Assembly: GCF_014202505.1 (NCBI RefSeq)
Contig: NZ_JACHGW010000001.1
Location: forward strand, 1,426,001-1,490,000
Length of the DNA stretch: 64,000 nucleotides
From: Armatimonas rosea
GTDB lineage: Bacteria; Armatimonadota; Armatimonadia; Armatimonadales; Armatimonadaceae
Direction: 5' to 3'
Shown here: one piece after another, positions 16,928-24,410 of the stretch
How the letters are laid out: each line of letters begins with the position of its first letter
Position numbering within the stretch: position 1 is the stretch's first letter
Notes under the pieces: generated by a model
Told to the model about the DNA's origin: nothing
The model's database searches: none
Seen by the model: only the letters and a program-made list of their open reading frames with translations
Translations under genes and position numbers: made by a program

Positions 16928-17003
16928 CGCCCCCGTTGGAGGGGGGCGTCTCGCCCCCATAAACGGGGGCGTCTTGCTATCGTCGCAGGCTCCGACACAA
17001 AGG
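16928..17003. repeat. palindromic repeat, copy 1 (second copy at 55278-55408)
   Basis: In the cysH-sir intergenic gap. The 23 bp at 16928-16950 are the exact reverse complement of 55386-55408, and the 38 bp at 16966-17003 match 55293-55330 with two differences. Internally it has a CGCCCCCGTTGG/GGGGGGCG type fold and a further GCCCCC/GGGGGC hairpin. It lies just upstream of the sir ribosome binding site. Confidence 0.8.
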
Positions 17004-17034
17004 CCGTTCCGGCCATGATGCGGTATGGGCGGCA

Positions 17035-17724
17035 TTATTTATGCAGGCCGCACTCTTTCTGTTCGGGGTTTTCCCACCACCAGCGTCCGGCGCGCAGGTC
17101 CTCGCCCGGCTCGATGGCGCGGGTGCAGGGGGCGCAGCCGATACTGGGGAAGCCCTGGTCGTGGAGCTTGTTGTAGGGGACGCGGTGGGCCTTGATGTAG
17201 TCCCAGACCTGCGCCTCGGTCCAGTCCGCCAGCGGGTTGAGCTTGGCGATACCGCCGTGGGTGGCGTCTGTTTCCCACTTTGGGAGGCTCGCGCGGGTGA
17301 CCGACTGCTCGCGGCGCTGTCCGGTGATCCAGCCCGCTGCATCCGCGAGAGCGCGGGAGAGCGGCTCGACTTTTCGGAGGTGGCAGCACTCGCGGCGGTT
17401 CTCGATCGAGTGATAAAAACTCCCCGGGCCCTTGAGCTGGAGGAGCTGCTGGAGCGGCTCGGTCTGGGGCGTGTAGGCGACAATCTTAATACCATAGCGC
17501 TGGTTGAGCTGCTCCCAGAGGTCGTAGGTCTCCTGGTGGAGCCGGCCCGTGTCGAGCACGAAGACTGAGATCGGGAGCTTGTTCTGCGCGATCAGGTCTA
17601 GGAGCACGACATCTTCCGCGCCAAAGCTACAGGCCAGCTTGAGGCCGTCGCCGAAGTGTCCCACCGCCTCGGTGAGCAGCGCGGCTGCATCTAGCGACTC
17701 TCCGTCCACGCGATGGTCAGACAT
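17035..17724 (-). CDS. cysH: adenylylsulfate (APS) reductase, CysH family
   Basis: 229 aa. It reduces the activated sulfate to sulfite. PP-loop fold with SFGAEDVVLLDL and VLDTGRL; C-terminal catalytic motif ECGLH with Cys225. Cys113-Cys114 and Cys197-Cys200 (ECCHLRKVEPL, GCAPCTRAI) are the [4Fe-4S] ligands that mark APS-type reductases rather than PAPS-type E. coli CysH. This fits the absence of a functional CysC kinase here. It overlaps the upstream PQ-loop gene by 8 nt. Confidence 0.92.
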   Translation of the reverse strand: MSDHRVDGESLDAAALLTEAVGHFGDGLKLACSFGAEDVVLLDLIAQNKLPISVFVLDTGRLHQETYDLWEQLNQRYGIKIVAYTPQTEPLQQLLQLKGPGSFYHSIENRRECCHLRKVEPLSRALADAAGWITGQRREQSVTRASLPKWETDATHGGIAKLNPLADWTEAQVWDYIKAHRVPYNKLHDQGFPSIGCAPCTRAIEPGEDLRAGRWWWENPEQKECGLHK

Positions 17725-17998
17725 GCTGCAGGCTCCGGTGCTGTGAGCGGTAGGCGAGTATCTTTGCTAGAAGCGCACCACGGACAAGCGTTCCCACCAG
17801 AAAAAAGGCAATAAAGAGCTCGCTGTGTTCGACAATTGCCGCGCTCAGCCCGACCAAGCGCCCAAGGAGGTGGAGACAGAGCCAGAGAAGAGACGCACCG
17901 TCGGTGTCGTTTTGCTGGTGGAGCCGCCAGAGCTGCGGTAGCGCACTCGCCTCCACGAGCCAGGTCGCGACAAGCCCAAGAACAATCGGCCAAGACAT
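17717..17998 (-). CDS. small three-helix PQ-loop (SemiSWEET-like) membrane protein
   Basis: 93 aa with three hydrophobic segments (about 3-20, 38-57, 60-82). SALPQLWR carries the Pro-Gln of the PQ-loop/SemiSWEET family, whose dimers transport small sugars or other solutes. It is the first gene of the sulfate operon and overlaps cysH, so co-expression is near certain. Transport of a sulfur-pathway solute is inferred only. ATG 17998 has a TACACT box at 18008-18013, 9 nt upstream, so the leader would be very short. Confidence 0.7.
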   Translation of the reverse strand: MSWPIVLGLVATWLVEASALPQLWRLHQQNDTDGASLLWLCLHLLGRLVGLSAAIVEHSELFIAFFLVGTLVRGALLAKILAYRSQHRSLQHV

Positions 17999-18021
17999 AC
18001 TGGAGACAGTGTACTCGCATT

Positions 18022-18051
18022 ATTCTACTTATGCAATCAAAAAAGTAGAAT
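18022..18051. repeat. AT-rich 9-bp inverted repeat upstream of the sulfur operon
   Basis: 18022-18030 (ATTCTACTT) pairs with 18043-18051 across a 12-nt spacer, just upstream of the operon's -10-like box. It could be an operator; no T tract follows on either strand, so a terminator is less likely. The rest of 18052-18135 is GC-rich, repeat-like and non-coding. Confidence 0.4.
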
Positions 18052-18135
18052 TTGATAAAGGCACAAGTCGCGGAGCGACATCGAGGCCGGAGGCCAGGAG
18101 CGAAGCGGTGCCCCTGACCTCCACGTCAGCCGGGA

Positions 18136-20388
18136 TCAGAGGCCGGGGAAGAGAGTTGTGCTGAGAAAGACCCGGTAGGCCTTGATACGCCCGTGGTCGT
18201 TGTCCTGGCGTGGCTGGCAGCGGATTCCGGTGACCGTCTGCTCGCTCCCCAGATCGACCACGAGCTGGTGCGGGTGCGCGGTCTTATCGCTGCTCCAGGC
18301 CGTGTGCCAGAAGGTCACCGGCTGGAGGTCAAAGACATTGTCCGCCGTCCCGCTCTCCCCAATCAGCTCCTCGCTGTCGGCGTAGGCGATCTTCCAGGCA
18401 CTGCGTGGCAGGAGCTTGCCGTCTGGCCCCAAGAGCTCTAGCTCGGTGAGGGTGGTGTAGACACTGTTGTCGTGGGCGCTGAGTGCCTCCAGGCAGAGGT
18501 AGCGTCCCTTGGCGGGTGCGGCAAAGCGTGCCTCCTGCCACTCGCCGCCGGGGCCGAAGGTGCCCGTGTGCGTGGGGGTGAGGCCCTCCAGCCGCAGGGT
18601 CTGGCCTGGCTTGCGATGGCGCTGGCTCAGGTCGACCACGAGCTCATCGAGAATCGGGGCCGTCCTACCTACCACTGTGGCCCTAGTGGGAGTCTCCAGG
18701 TCCAGCACGACTAGTGTGTTCTTGCCCTTCTTGAGCCAGCAGCCGGGGCAGTAGAGGGTCTGCTGTGGCCCGATATGCCAGAACCGCCCGAGCGCGTTGC
18801 CATTGATCCAGGCCATCCCCTTGCGGAAGCCCTTCATTTCGAGATACGTGTCGCCGGTCTGGGTGAGGGTGAAGCTCCCCCGATGGAACGCCGGCCCCTC
18901 GGTGGGAGCCTTCTCGGAGAAGCGCAGGCCTGCCAGCGGCGACTCGCCCCAAGAGAGCGGGAAGACCTCCCAGCCCATGAGCGGCTTGCCATCGAGGCTC
19001 GCCTCCCCGACCAGACCTTTTCTATCGTGGATGCCGCGCCCGAAGTTGATGCGCCCCATCGCCTCGACCAGCACATCGAGCTGGGCGGGCTTCTCGCGCG
19101 CGGGGAGGCGCAGGGTGGACTGGTTGCGCCGCCGGTCCAGGACCCCCACACGCACGCCGTCCACAAAGACCTGAGTCCAGTCGTGCGCCTCGGCAAGCTT
19201 GAGCACGCCCTCAGGCCCAGCGGGGAGCGTGGTGCGGTAGAGCACGGCTCCAAACCCAAGGTCGTAGCTCTCCATCGCGGCGGGCTTCTCGGCGCGGATC
19301 GCACGGGGCAGGCTGGCAAAGAGCGGCGCTCGCTCGGTCAGGCTTACTTCGGGGATTGCGATCACGGGAAGAGGCTCCGGGATCGCCGGGAGCGGCTTGC
19401 CGTCGGGCTGCCACTTGGCCAGCAGCGCCCGGAGCGCGTGGTACTTTTCCGTGGGCTTGGCAGCCTCATCGAGCGGCGCGTTGTAGTCGTAGCTGGTGAC
19501 AATCGGATCGTAGGGTGGCCCACCCGCGCCCGCCCAGGGCCCGAAAGTCGTCCCACCGTGGGTCATGTAGAGCGAGAACGAGCCGCCGTTGTCGAGGATC
19601 CAGCCCAGGTCCTGGAGCGCTCCCGCGATAGGCCGAGTCTCGTGGGGCTTGCCCCAGTGGTCGAACCAGCCGCTCCAGTACTCGCTCACAAAGACTGGGC
19701 CATCCCCGGTGCGCTTGCGCTTGAACTCCGCGACATTGCGCTCGGCGCTATTGCCGAAATTCACGGTGGAGAGGACGCCCGGGAGCGCGTTTTGCGTAAA
19801 GTTCGACGACCAGTCACACGCGGTGAGCGGGACATCGGTGAAGCCTGCTGCCAGTAAGAACTTGCGCACCGCCTCCATGTAGGGCCGGTCGGTTCCGTAC
19901 GCCCCCAGCTCGTTCTCGACTTGGACCAAGGCAATGGGGCCGCCATGGGGGAGCTGCAGAGGTGCCAGCACCCGCCCGACCTCTTTTAAGTAGCGCTCGA
20001 CCGCGGCGAGGTAGTCCGCATCCGCCGACGAGCGTAGCTGGATGTCTTTCTTCTTGAGGAGCCACCAGGGCAGGCCACCCATCTCCCACTCCGCACAGAC
20101 ATACGGCCCCGGCCGCAGGCAGACCAGAAAGCCCTCCTGCTGAGCGAGCTTGATAAACGCCGCCGCATCGGCCATCCCCGACCAGTCGAACTTGCCGGGG
20201 TGGGGCTCGTGGCGGTTCCAGAACAGATAGACCGCCACCGTATTGAGGCCCATCGCACGGAGTAGCTTCAGGCGGTGCGCCCAGTACTCACGCGGAATCC
20301 GGGCGAAGTGGAGCTCGCCACACAGGAGGCGAATCGGTTTACCATCGAGGAGAAAATCGGCTTTTCCGATCTCAAAGCGGGAAGACAT
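18136..20388 (-). CDS. GH35 beta-galactosidase with C-terminal discoidin-like domain
   Basis: 750 aa. It cleaves terminal beta-galactosides. GH35 TIM barrel at about residues 1-330: RIPREYWAHRL, RPGPYVCAEWEMGG, acid/base VQVENELGAYG, nucleophile FVSEYWSGWF. Beta-sandwich domains follow, and a C-terminal F5/8-type module (residues about 600-750) ends near QTVTGIRCQPRQDNDHGRIK. The start is placed at 20388 because a TATAAT box lies 7 nt upstream, giving MSSRFEIGKADFLLDGKP; the longer ORF start is unsupported. No signal peptide is seen, so it is probably cytoplasmic. Confidence 0.9.
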   Translation of the reverse strand: MSSRFEIGKADFLLDGKPIRLLCGELHFARIPREYWAHRLKLLRAMGLNTVAVYLFWNRHEPHPGKFDWSGMADAAAFIKLAQQEGFLVCLRPGPYVCAEWEMGGLPWWLLKKKDIQLRSSADADYLAAVERYLKEVGRVLAPLQLPHGGPIALVQVENELGAYGTDRPYMEAVRKFLLAAGFTDVPLTACDWSSNFTQNALPGVLSTVNFGNSAERNVAEFKRKRTGDGPVFVSEYWSGWFDHWGKPHETRPIAGALQDLGWILDNGGSFSLYMTHGGTTFGPWAGAGGPPYDPIVTSYDYNAPLDEAAKPTEKYHALRALLAKWQPDGKPLPAIPEPLPVIAIPEVSLTERAPLFASLPRAIRAEKPAAMESYDLGFGAVLYRTTLPAGPEGVLKLAEAHDWTQVFVDGVRVGVLDRRRNQSTLRLPAREKPAQLDVLVEAMGRINFGRGIHDRKGLVGEASLDGKPLMGWEVFPLSWGESPLAGLRFSEKAPTEGPAFHRGSFTLTQTGDTYLEMKGFRKGMAWINGNALGRFWHIGPQQTLYCPGCWLKKGKNTLVVLDLETPTRATVVGRTAPILDELVVDLSQRHRKPGQTLRLEGLTPTHTGTFGPGGEWQEARFAAPAKGRYLCLEALSAHDNSVYTTLTELELLGPDGKLLPRSAWKIAYADSEELIGESGTADNVFDLQPVTFWHTAWSSDKTAHPHQLVVDLGSEQTVTGIRCQPRQDNDHGRIKAYRVFLSTTLFPGL

Positions 20389-20395
20389 GGCCTGA

Positions 20396-20401
20396 ATTAT
20401 A
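20396..20401 (-). promoter_or_regulatory. -10 box TATAAT of leaderless GH35 gene
   Basis: TATAAT on the minus strand, 7 nt before ATG 20388. No -35 hexamer is recognisable. Confidence 0.65.
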
Positions 20402-20422
20402 CACTGTACAAGAAAACTAGCT

Positions 20423-20842
20423 TCAGGGATAGAGCCCTCGCAGGTTGAGAGCGACACGCTCTGCCACACGAATGCTTCTATTAAAATCAAAGAGACGGGC
20501 TGTCACAATACCCTCAGGAGTCAGGCCGACGAGCTCACCTGTTGGCTGATAGAGAAAGTGTACAGTCCAGTCGTCCCACCGAGGATGAAAAAATCGCGTG
20601 AGCTGAGTCGCCTCGGCAGTAAGATAAGAACCCAGATCACTTCCCTTGGCGCGATTACACTCAAAACAGGCAAGGGCTAGGTTACTCTCGATCGTGAGGC
20701 CACCATGTTTTTCGCTAATGATATGATCCACCTCACAGCCGAGGAGGGTTGTGATCTCTCGGATTTTGCAATATTCACAACAGTTACCTGCCCGCTCACG
20801 CACGCGGCGGCGAAGCTCAGTGGGAATGTAGGTGGTACTCAT
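20423..20842 (-). CDS. HNH endonuclease
   Basis: 139 aa. ββα-metal HNH nuclease fold with CEYCKI and CFECNRAKG zinc-ligand pairs around VDHIISEKHGG and NLALAC. Stand-alone HNH proteins of this size occur widely, and their targets are usually unknown. It starts 3 nt after the stop of a 75-aa gene, so the two are co-transcribed. The C-terminal 55 residues are a conserved-looking tail (FFHPRWDDWTVHFLY) found in many such HNH proteins. Confidence 0.87.
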   Translation of the reverse strand: MSTTYIPTELRRRVRERAGNCCEYCKIREITTLLGCEVDHIISEKHGGLTIESNLALACFECNRAKGSDLGSYLTAEATQLTRFFHPRWDDWTVHFLYQPTGELVGLTPEGIVTARLFDFNRSIRVAERVALNLRGLYP

Positions 20843-20845
20843 GAG

Positions 20846-21073
20846 CTAGGCGGCGATAGGGGATAGGGCACGGGCTTTGGCGAGCCTTACCACATGCTCA
20901 AGCTGAGAAAATGTCTCGAGCTCTTGGCGCTCTTCTTCCGTGAGGTTTCCGTCACGCTCGCGCTTCGCAAGCTCCCAAGCACGTGTACGAGACTCTTCAG
21001 ATAGGTGGAAGCTTGCTAAACCAGGAGCCGATGCGAGAAGCTCAACAAGCTCATCATAGGCGTGTAGTTTCAT
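20846..21073 (-). CDS. 75-aa helical protein paired with HNH endonuclease
   Basis: Short, charged, mostly helical protein (SEESRTRAWELAKRERDG, LTEEERQELETF) directly upstream of the HNH gene. The arrangement resembles toxin-antitoxin or nuclease-accessory pairs, but no DNA-binding motif is certain. The start at 21073 is fixed by TATAAT at 21081-21086, 7 nt upstream on the minus strand. Confidence 0.65.
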   Translation of the reverse strand: MKLHAYDELVELLASAPGLASFHLSEESRTRAWELAKRERDGNLTEEERQELETFSQLEHVVRLAKARALSPIAA

Positions 21074-21080
21074 GCTTCAA

Positions 21081-21088
21081 ATTATAGC
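21081..21088. promoter_or_regulatory. overlapping divergent -10 boxes
   Basis: Minus-strand TATAAT (21086-21081) lies 7 nt before the ATG of the 75-aa gene. On the plus strand TATAGC (21083-21088) could start a transcript with a leader of about 35 nt for the 21129 gene, which has GGGGAA near 21114-21119. Confidence 0.5.
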
Positions 21089-21128
21089 ACTCGCAGGAAA
21101 AGTTGGTAGGTTTGGGGAACCCGTTGGT

Positions 21129-22337
21129 ATGAGACAGCAAGAGCTAGGGGGCTGGAAGGCGGCGCATGAGTGCCATCTTGGGGCGCGGAAGGGCAATCTC
21201 GTGGTGCGTACCACGGGCGGCGATCCGTACTTGATCGCGAGCGAGGTGCCGTCGGTGAGCGGGTCGCTGACACTGGAGTGGCGGCAGCGGACAAAGACAC
21301 GCGGCTCGGCGGAGGTGTTCTGGGGCGATGCCCGCGGTGGGTTTGCGGCGGAGCGCAGTGTCCTAGTGGGCTACACGCCCGGCGAGACATGGCAGGAGCT
21401 AAAGGCGACTCTGCCCGTGCAGGGCGCGCTCACGGCACTCCGTCTCGATCCCTGCCAGGGCCAAGGCGAGCTGGCGCTCTCCTGGCTCCGCCTCAAAGAT
21501 GCCACCGGCAAGCTGGTGCGCGAGTGGAGGTTCACGAACCTCAAAGACGCCGAGCCCGCCGGAGTCCTGCCGCCCGCCGAGAAGTGGGCCTACCTCGACA
21601 ACGGCAAGCTGAGAATCGGGGTAAAAGTGTCGTCGGGGGCGGCGCTTGGCTGGCTCTCGCTCTCCAAGTCCGAGCGGAACCTGCTCAACCACTGGGACCA
21701 CGGGCGCCTGGTGCAGCAGAGCTACTACGGCGACGACGACGGCTCGATCTGGGGAAACAAGCCGTGGCGCTGGAACCCGGTGCAGGGCGGGGACTACAAA
21801 GGGACGGCGGCGAAAGTGCTGGCGCTCAAGATCGGCAAGACCGAGCTCTACGCCAAGACCATGGGGCGCAACTGGGCGGGCTGTACGGACTTGCCCGAGG
21901 CGATCTTCGAGCAGTGGATCACACTCAAGGGCGAGCTCGCGCAGGTGAAGTACCGCCTGACCTACTCCGGGACCCACTCCCACGCCAGCCGTCACCACGA
22001 GATTCCCGCGATCTTTCTAGAGCCCGACCTCGACACGCTGGTGGTTGGGGGCAACGAAGCGGCGCGCAGCAAGCCCGGCTGGCCCAACGAGGGCCGCAAG
22101 CTCCCCGAGCACTGGGCGGCCTACGTGGACAAAGATGAGTTCGGGGTGGGGGCGAAGGTGCCTATCGCCGATGAGCTGACCTGCTACCGCTTCGGCGACG
22201 GCAAGCCGGAGCACGGGAGCTGCTCGTACTTTGCGCCGCTGACCAAGTTTGCGATCACGCCCGGCATGGTCTTCACCTATGAGCTCTACTTGACCTGCGG
22301 GACGCTCTCCCAGATTCGGCAGCGACTTACCCCCTAA
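21129..22337 (+). CDS. unrecognised protein with carbohydrate-binding-like beta domains
   Basis: 402 aa from ATG 21129 (GGGGAA about 10 nt upstream); an ATG at 21072 would extend it into the divergent promoter. The first 140 residues read like a jelly-roll module (LTLEWRQRTKTRGSAEVFWG, LTALRLDPCQGQGELALSWLRL). The remainder looks like a mutarotase-type beta-sandwich (LLNHWDHGRLVQQSYYGDDD, HSHASRHHEIPAIFL). No catalytic family is recognised; a role in sugar metabolism is a guess from the neighbouring GH35 and SDR genes. The stop codon TAA lies inside a 15-bp inverted repeat. Confidence 0.6.
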   Translation: MRQQELGGWKAAHECHLGARKGNLVVRTTGGDPYLIASEVPSVSGSLTLEWRQRTKTRGSAEVFWGDARGGFAAERSVLVGYTPGETWQELKATLPVQGALTALRLDPCQGQGELALSWLRLKDATGKLVREWRFTNLKDAEPAGVLPPAEKWAYLDNGKLRIGVKVSSGAALGWLSLSKSERNLLNHWDHGRLVQQSYYGDDDGSIWGNKPWRWNPVQGGDYKGTAAKVLALKIGKTELYAKTMGRNWAGCTDLPEAIFEQWITLKGELAQVKYRLTYSGTHSHASRHHEIPAIFLEPDLDTLVVGGNEAARSKPGWPNEGRKLPEHWAAYVDKDEFGVGAKVPIADELTCYRFGDGKPEHGSCSYFAPLTKFAITPGMVFTYELYLTCGTLSQIRQRLTP

Positions 22338-22409
22338 CCCCCGTGCAACAGGGGGAATACAAGGAATCTGCTTCCTATTTGTCCCCCCGCCCGGCGGGGG
22401 TTAGGGGGT
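22329..22409. repeat. inverted repeat supplying stop codons to two convergent genes
   Basis: 22329-22343 (ACCCCCTAACCCCCG) is perfectly complementary to 22395-22409. Each arm contains CTAAC, whose TAA is the stop codon of the plus gene (22335-22337) and of the minus SDR gene (22403-22401). The left end also matches a CCCCCTnnCCCCCn...GGGGGAA...AAGG pattern seen at 54106 and 57082. Confidence 0.8.
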
Positions 22410-23129
22410 GGGCTCGGTGGAGCCGATAAAGTCGATGTGCCCCGACTCTAGGTTGTTGTTGGTGGCGGAGGCGACAATGGCGGCAGCAAACTCAGCGATT
22501 GTCGGGAGATCGCGGCTGCTGTCTAGAGTGCCTTTCTGGAGGCGCTCCAGGAGCTTGACCGTGATGGTCCCCTCAATGCCGTCGCCGCTGACAATCGTGA
22601 GGCGGATGCCCAAGGCCTCCAGCGCCGGAATGCGGGCCCGGAGCGCGTCCTCGCCCGCTTTCTTGCTCGCCGCCACGGCCTCGTAGGCGGGGGCGACCGG
22701 GTGTGTCCCGTAGAAGTGCGCCCAGTGGCTGGTGACAAAGACCACGCGGCCTCCCGGTGGCATCAGCGGCAAGAGGGCATCGAGCGTGGCTAGCTGGGAG
22801 TCCCGGTTGAGCCGGAGCGCGTAGTCGGCGTCTCTGTCTTTCTCCATCCCACCGCTGGCATTGAGGATCAGCAGGTCTAGCCGCCCAAACTCATGGTGGA
22901 CACGCTCCGCCATCGCAGTGCGCTCCTCGGGTTCGGTGATATCGGCCTGCGCGAGCAGAGCACGCCGCCCGAGTGCCCGCACCTGCGCGGCGACCTCCTC
23001 GGCGCGCGGCCCCTTGCTCCGGTAGTTGATGACAATATCGACTCCCTGCTCCGCAAGCAAGAGAGCCGTTGCCGCTCCAATGCCACGCGAGGCCCCCGTG
23101 ATGAGGGCGACGTTTCCTATGCGCTCCAT
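22401..23129 (-). CDS. SDR-family NAD(P)-dependent oxidoreductase
   Basis: 242 aa Rossmann-fold dehydrogenase. TGASRGIG is near residue 12, then LILNASGG and VTSHWAH (catalytic Ser). The usual YxxxK appears in the lengthened form YEAVAASKKAGED. The substrate is not predictable. Start ATG 23129 follows TATACT (23142-23137) by 7 nt, another leaderless-type start. The last residues (STEPTP) and the stop come from an inverted repeat. Confidence 0.85.
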   Translation of the reverse strand: MERIGNVALITGASRGIGAATALLLAEQGVDIVINYRSKGPRAEEVAAQVRALGRRALLAQADITEPEERTAMAERVHHEFGRLDLLILNASGGMEKDRDADYALRLNRDSQLATLDALLPLMPPGGRVVFVTSHWAHFYGTHPVAPAYEAVAASKKAGEDALRARIPALEALGIRLTIVSGDGIEGTITVKLLERLQKGTLDSSRDLPTIAEFAAAIVASATNNNLESGHIDFIGSTEPTP

Positions 23130-23136
23130 AACGGAG

Positions 23137-23142
23137 AGTATA
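23137..23142 (-). promoter_or_regulatory. -10 box TATACT of leaderless SDR gene
   Basis: Minus-strand TATACT, 7 nt before ATG 23129; no Shine-Dalgarno fits between. Confidence 0.6.
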
Positions 23143-23146
23143 CCCG

Positions 23147-23572
23147 TCAGCGCTTCTTACGTGGGGGATGGTCTGAGACGGCAGGGCTACCGGCGACAGG
23201 GGGTGTGGTGTTGCACTCTTCGGCGGTGGTCGGGGACGAGGCAGCGGCGGGGCGGGGGACAGGGTTGGCGGAGCGCCACTCCACGACAAAGGCCGTGGTC
23301 GCACCAACAATCAGCACGATGAGCCCGAGGAGCATCCCAAGGGGCGCAGGGTAGGCGGGGCCGCTGGTGAGAGCCGCAAACCGAGGCTGCTGGCCGGGCT
23401 GGGTGAGGCCCTGGGCAAGCCGGGAAGACACCTGGGCGTAGGCCTTGAGCTGCGCACGGCAGGCAGGACAGCCCGCGAGGTGGAGGTACTGGCGGAGTCG
23501 TCCGGTGAGGGGGAGCTCACGGTGCACCAGCAAGAGCAGGGCCTCGTCGTTGCACGTGGAGAGATTTTTCAT
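23147..23572 (-). CDS. membrane anti-sigma factor with zinc-finger (ZAS) motif
   Basis: 141 aa. The N-terminal HLAGCPACR, with an upstream His/Cys-rich stretch (STCNDEALLLLVHRELP), is the HxxxCxxC zinc-binding anti-sigma pattern. One transmembrane helix is near residues 80-100 (LGMLLGLIVLIVGATTAFV), followed by a short exported Pro/Ser-rich tail. Its start overlaps the sigma gene stop (ATGA), so it is the cognate anti-sigma that holds the sigma factor at the membrane. Confidence 0.83.
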   Translation of the reverse strand: MKNLSTCNDEALLLLVHRELPLTGRLRQYLHLAGCPACRAQLKAYAQVSSRLAQGLTQPGQQPRFAALTSGPAYPAPLGMLLGLIVLIVGATTAFVVEWRSANPVPRPAAASSPTTAEECNTTPPVAGSPAVSDHPPRKKR

Positions 23573-24114
23573 GGGTGTGCTTCTTCCTGATTTGTCATTC
23601 CACTGAGCCGGAGGCTGCGCGCGTGTGCTTGGTAGAAGTGGTATTTTACCGTATTGAGGTTACGGTCCAGGACCAGAGCGACCTCGGCGAGAGTTAGGTC
23701 ATCAAAGTAGTAGAGCTCCAGGAGGAGACGCTGCTCATCGGGGAGCTGTGCGAGGAGCGCCCGTGCCCAGAGCGCGTTCTCTGTGGCAGCCAAGCCTGTG
23801 TCCACCGGCTCTTGTGCAAGCTGGTCGAAGGGGACCTCGCGCGACGAGCGGCGCATGCTGTCGGCCACTTTATGGAGCGCGATTCGGTAGAGCCAGGTCT
23901 TGAGGCGCACCCGCGGCTCGAAGGCGGGGAGGGCAGACCAAGCCGCCAAGAAGGTCTCCTGGATCACGTCCTCGACCGCGTCGCTGGGAAGGCGGCGTCG
24001 GAGGAACCCACGCAGCGGGGTCTGATGGAGCTGGACGAGGCCATCAAAGGCAGCACGGTCGCCGCGCTGGGCACGGAGCAACAGGCTACGCTCCGATGAG
24101 GCGCGGAGTGCCAT
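23569..24114 (-). CDS. ECF RNA polymerase sigma factor
   Basis: 181 aa. Region 2 has AVEDVIQETFLAAW and LKTWLYRIALHKVAD; region 4 has LPDEQRLLLELYYFDDLTLAEVA and LDRNLNTVKYHFYQAHA. ATG 24114 follows AAGGGAAG closely; the ORF continues 28 codons upstream without a better start. Coupled to the zinc anti-sigma gene. Confidence 0.88.
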   Translation of the reverse strand: MALRASSERSLLLRAQRGDRAAFDGLVQLHQTPLRGFLRRRLPSDAVEDVIQETFLAAWSALPAFEPRVRLKTWLYRIALHKVADSMRRSSREVPFDQLAQEPVDTGLAATENALWARALLAQLPDEQRLLLELYYFDDLTLAEVALVLDRNLNTVKYHFYQAHARSLRLSGMTNQEEAHP

Positions 24115-24216
24115 ACTTCCCTTTTCCGTTTCGTTGCGAATTCCTTCCACTGTAAAGCTTCTATCGGGAAGGAGCCGCCAATAGTTGGCCCTCATCAAAG
24201 AATTTTAGCACACCCT

Positions 24217-24410
24217 CGCACAAACGCCGCCGCGAGCCTAGGACGGAGATCGTCCGGCTATGGGGCGTCGTCCCTCCGCCGCCTCGCTTCGCTCGGAAAA
24301 ATCTTGTACCGACGAGGAACGAGGAGGCGGCCGAAGGCCCGGGTACCCTCTGGGTGAGCCGGACGATCTCCGTCACGGCATCTGTGCCCGCACAAACGCC
24401 GCCGCGAGCC
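24217..24410. mobile_element. palindromic non-coding element flanked by 22-bp direct repeats
   Basis: Exact 22-bp direct repeats at 24217-24238 and 24389-24410 bracket about 150 bp. Inside are near-perfect terminal inverted arms: 24241-24255 (GGACGGAGATCGTCC) and 24361-24375. The core is shared with the element at 49914-50028. No transposase ORF is present, so this resembles a MITE/REPIN-type non-autonomous insert. It lies across the 3' end of the sugar isomerase gene and provides its stop codon. Confidence 0.7.

Noticed and set aside
23147-24114. Restriction or defence island around the HNH and sigma genes
   Set aside because: Apart from one HNH gene there are no methylases, helicases or defence signatures; the neighbours are metabolic and regulatory.
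24217-24410. Insertion sequence
   Set aside because: The insert is only about 150 bp and has no transposase ORF; a non-autonomous palindromic element fits better.
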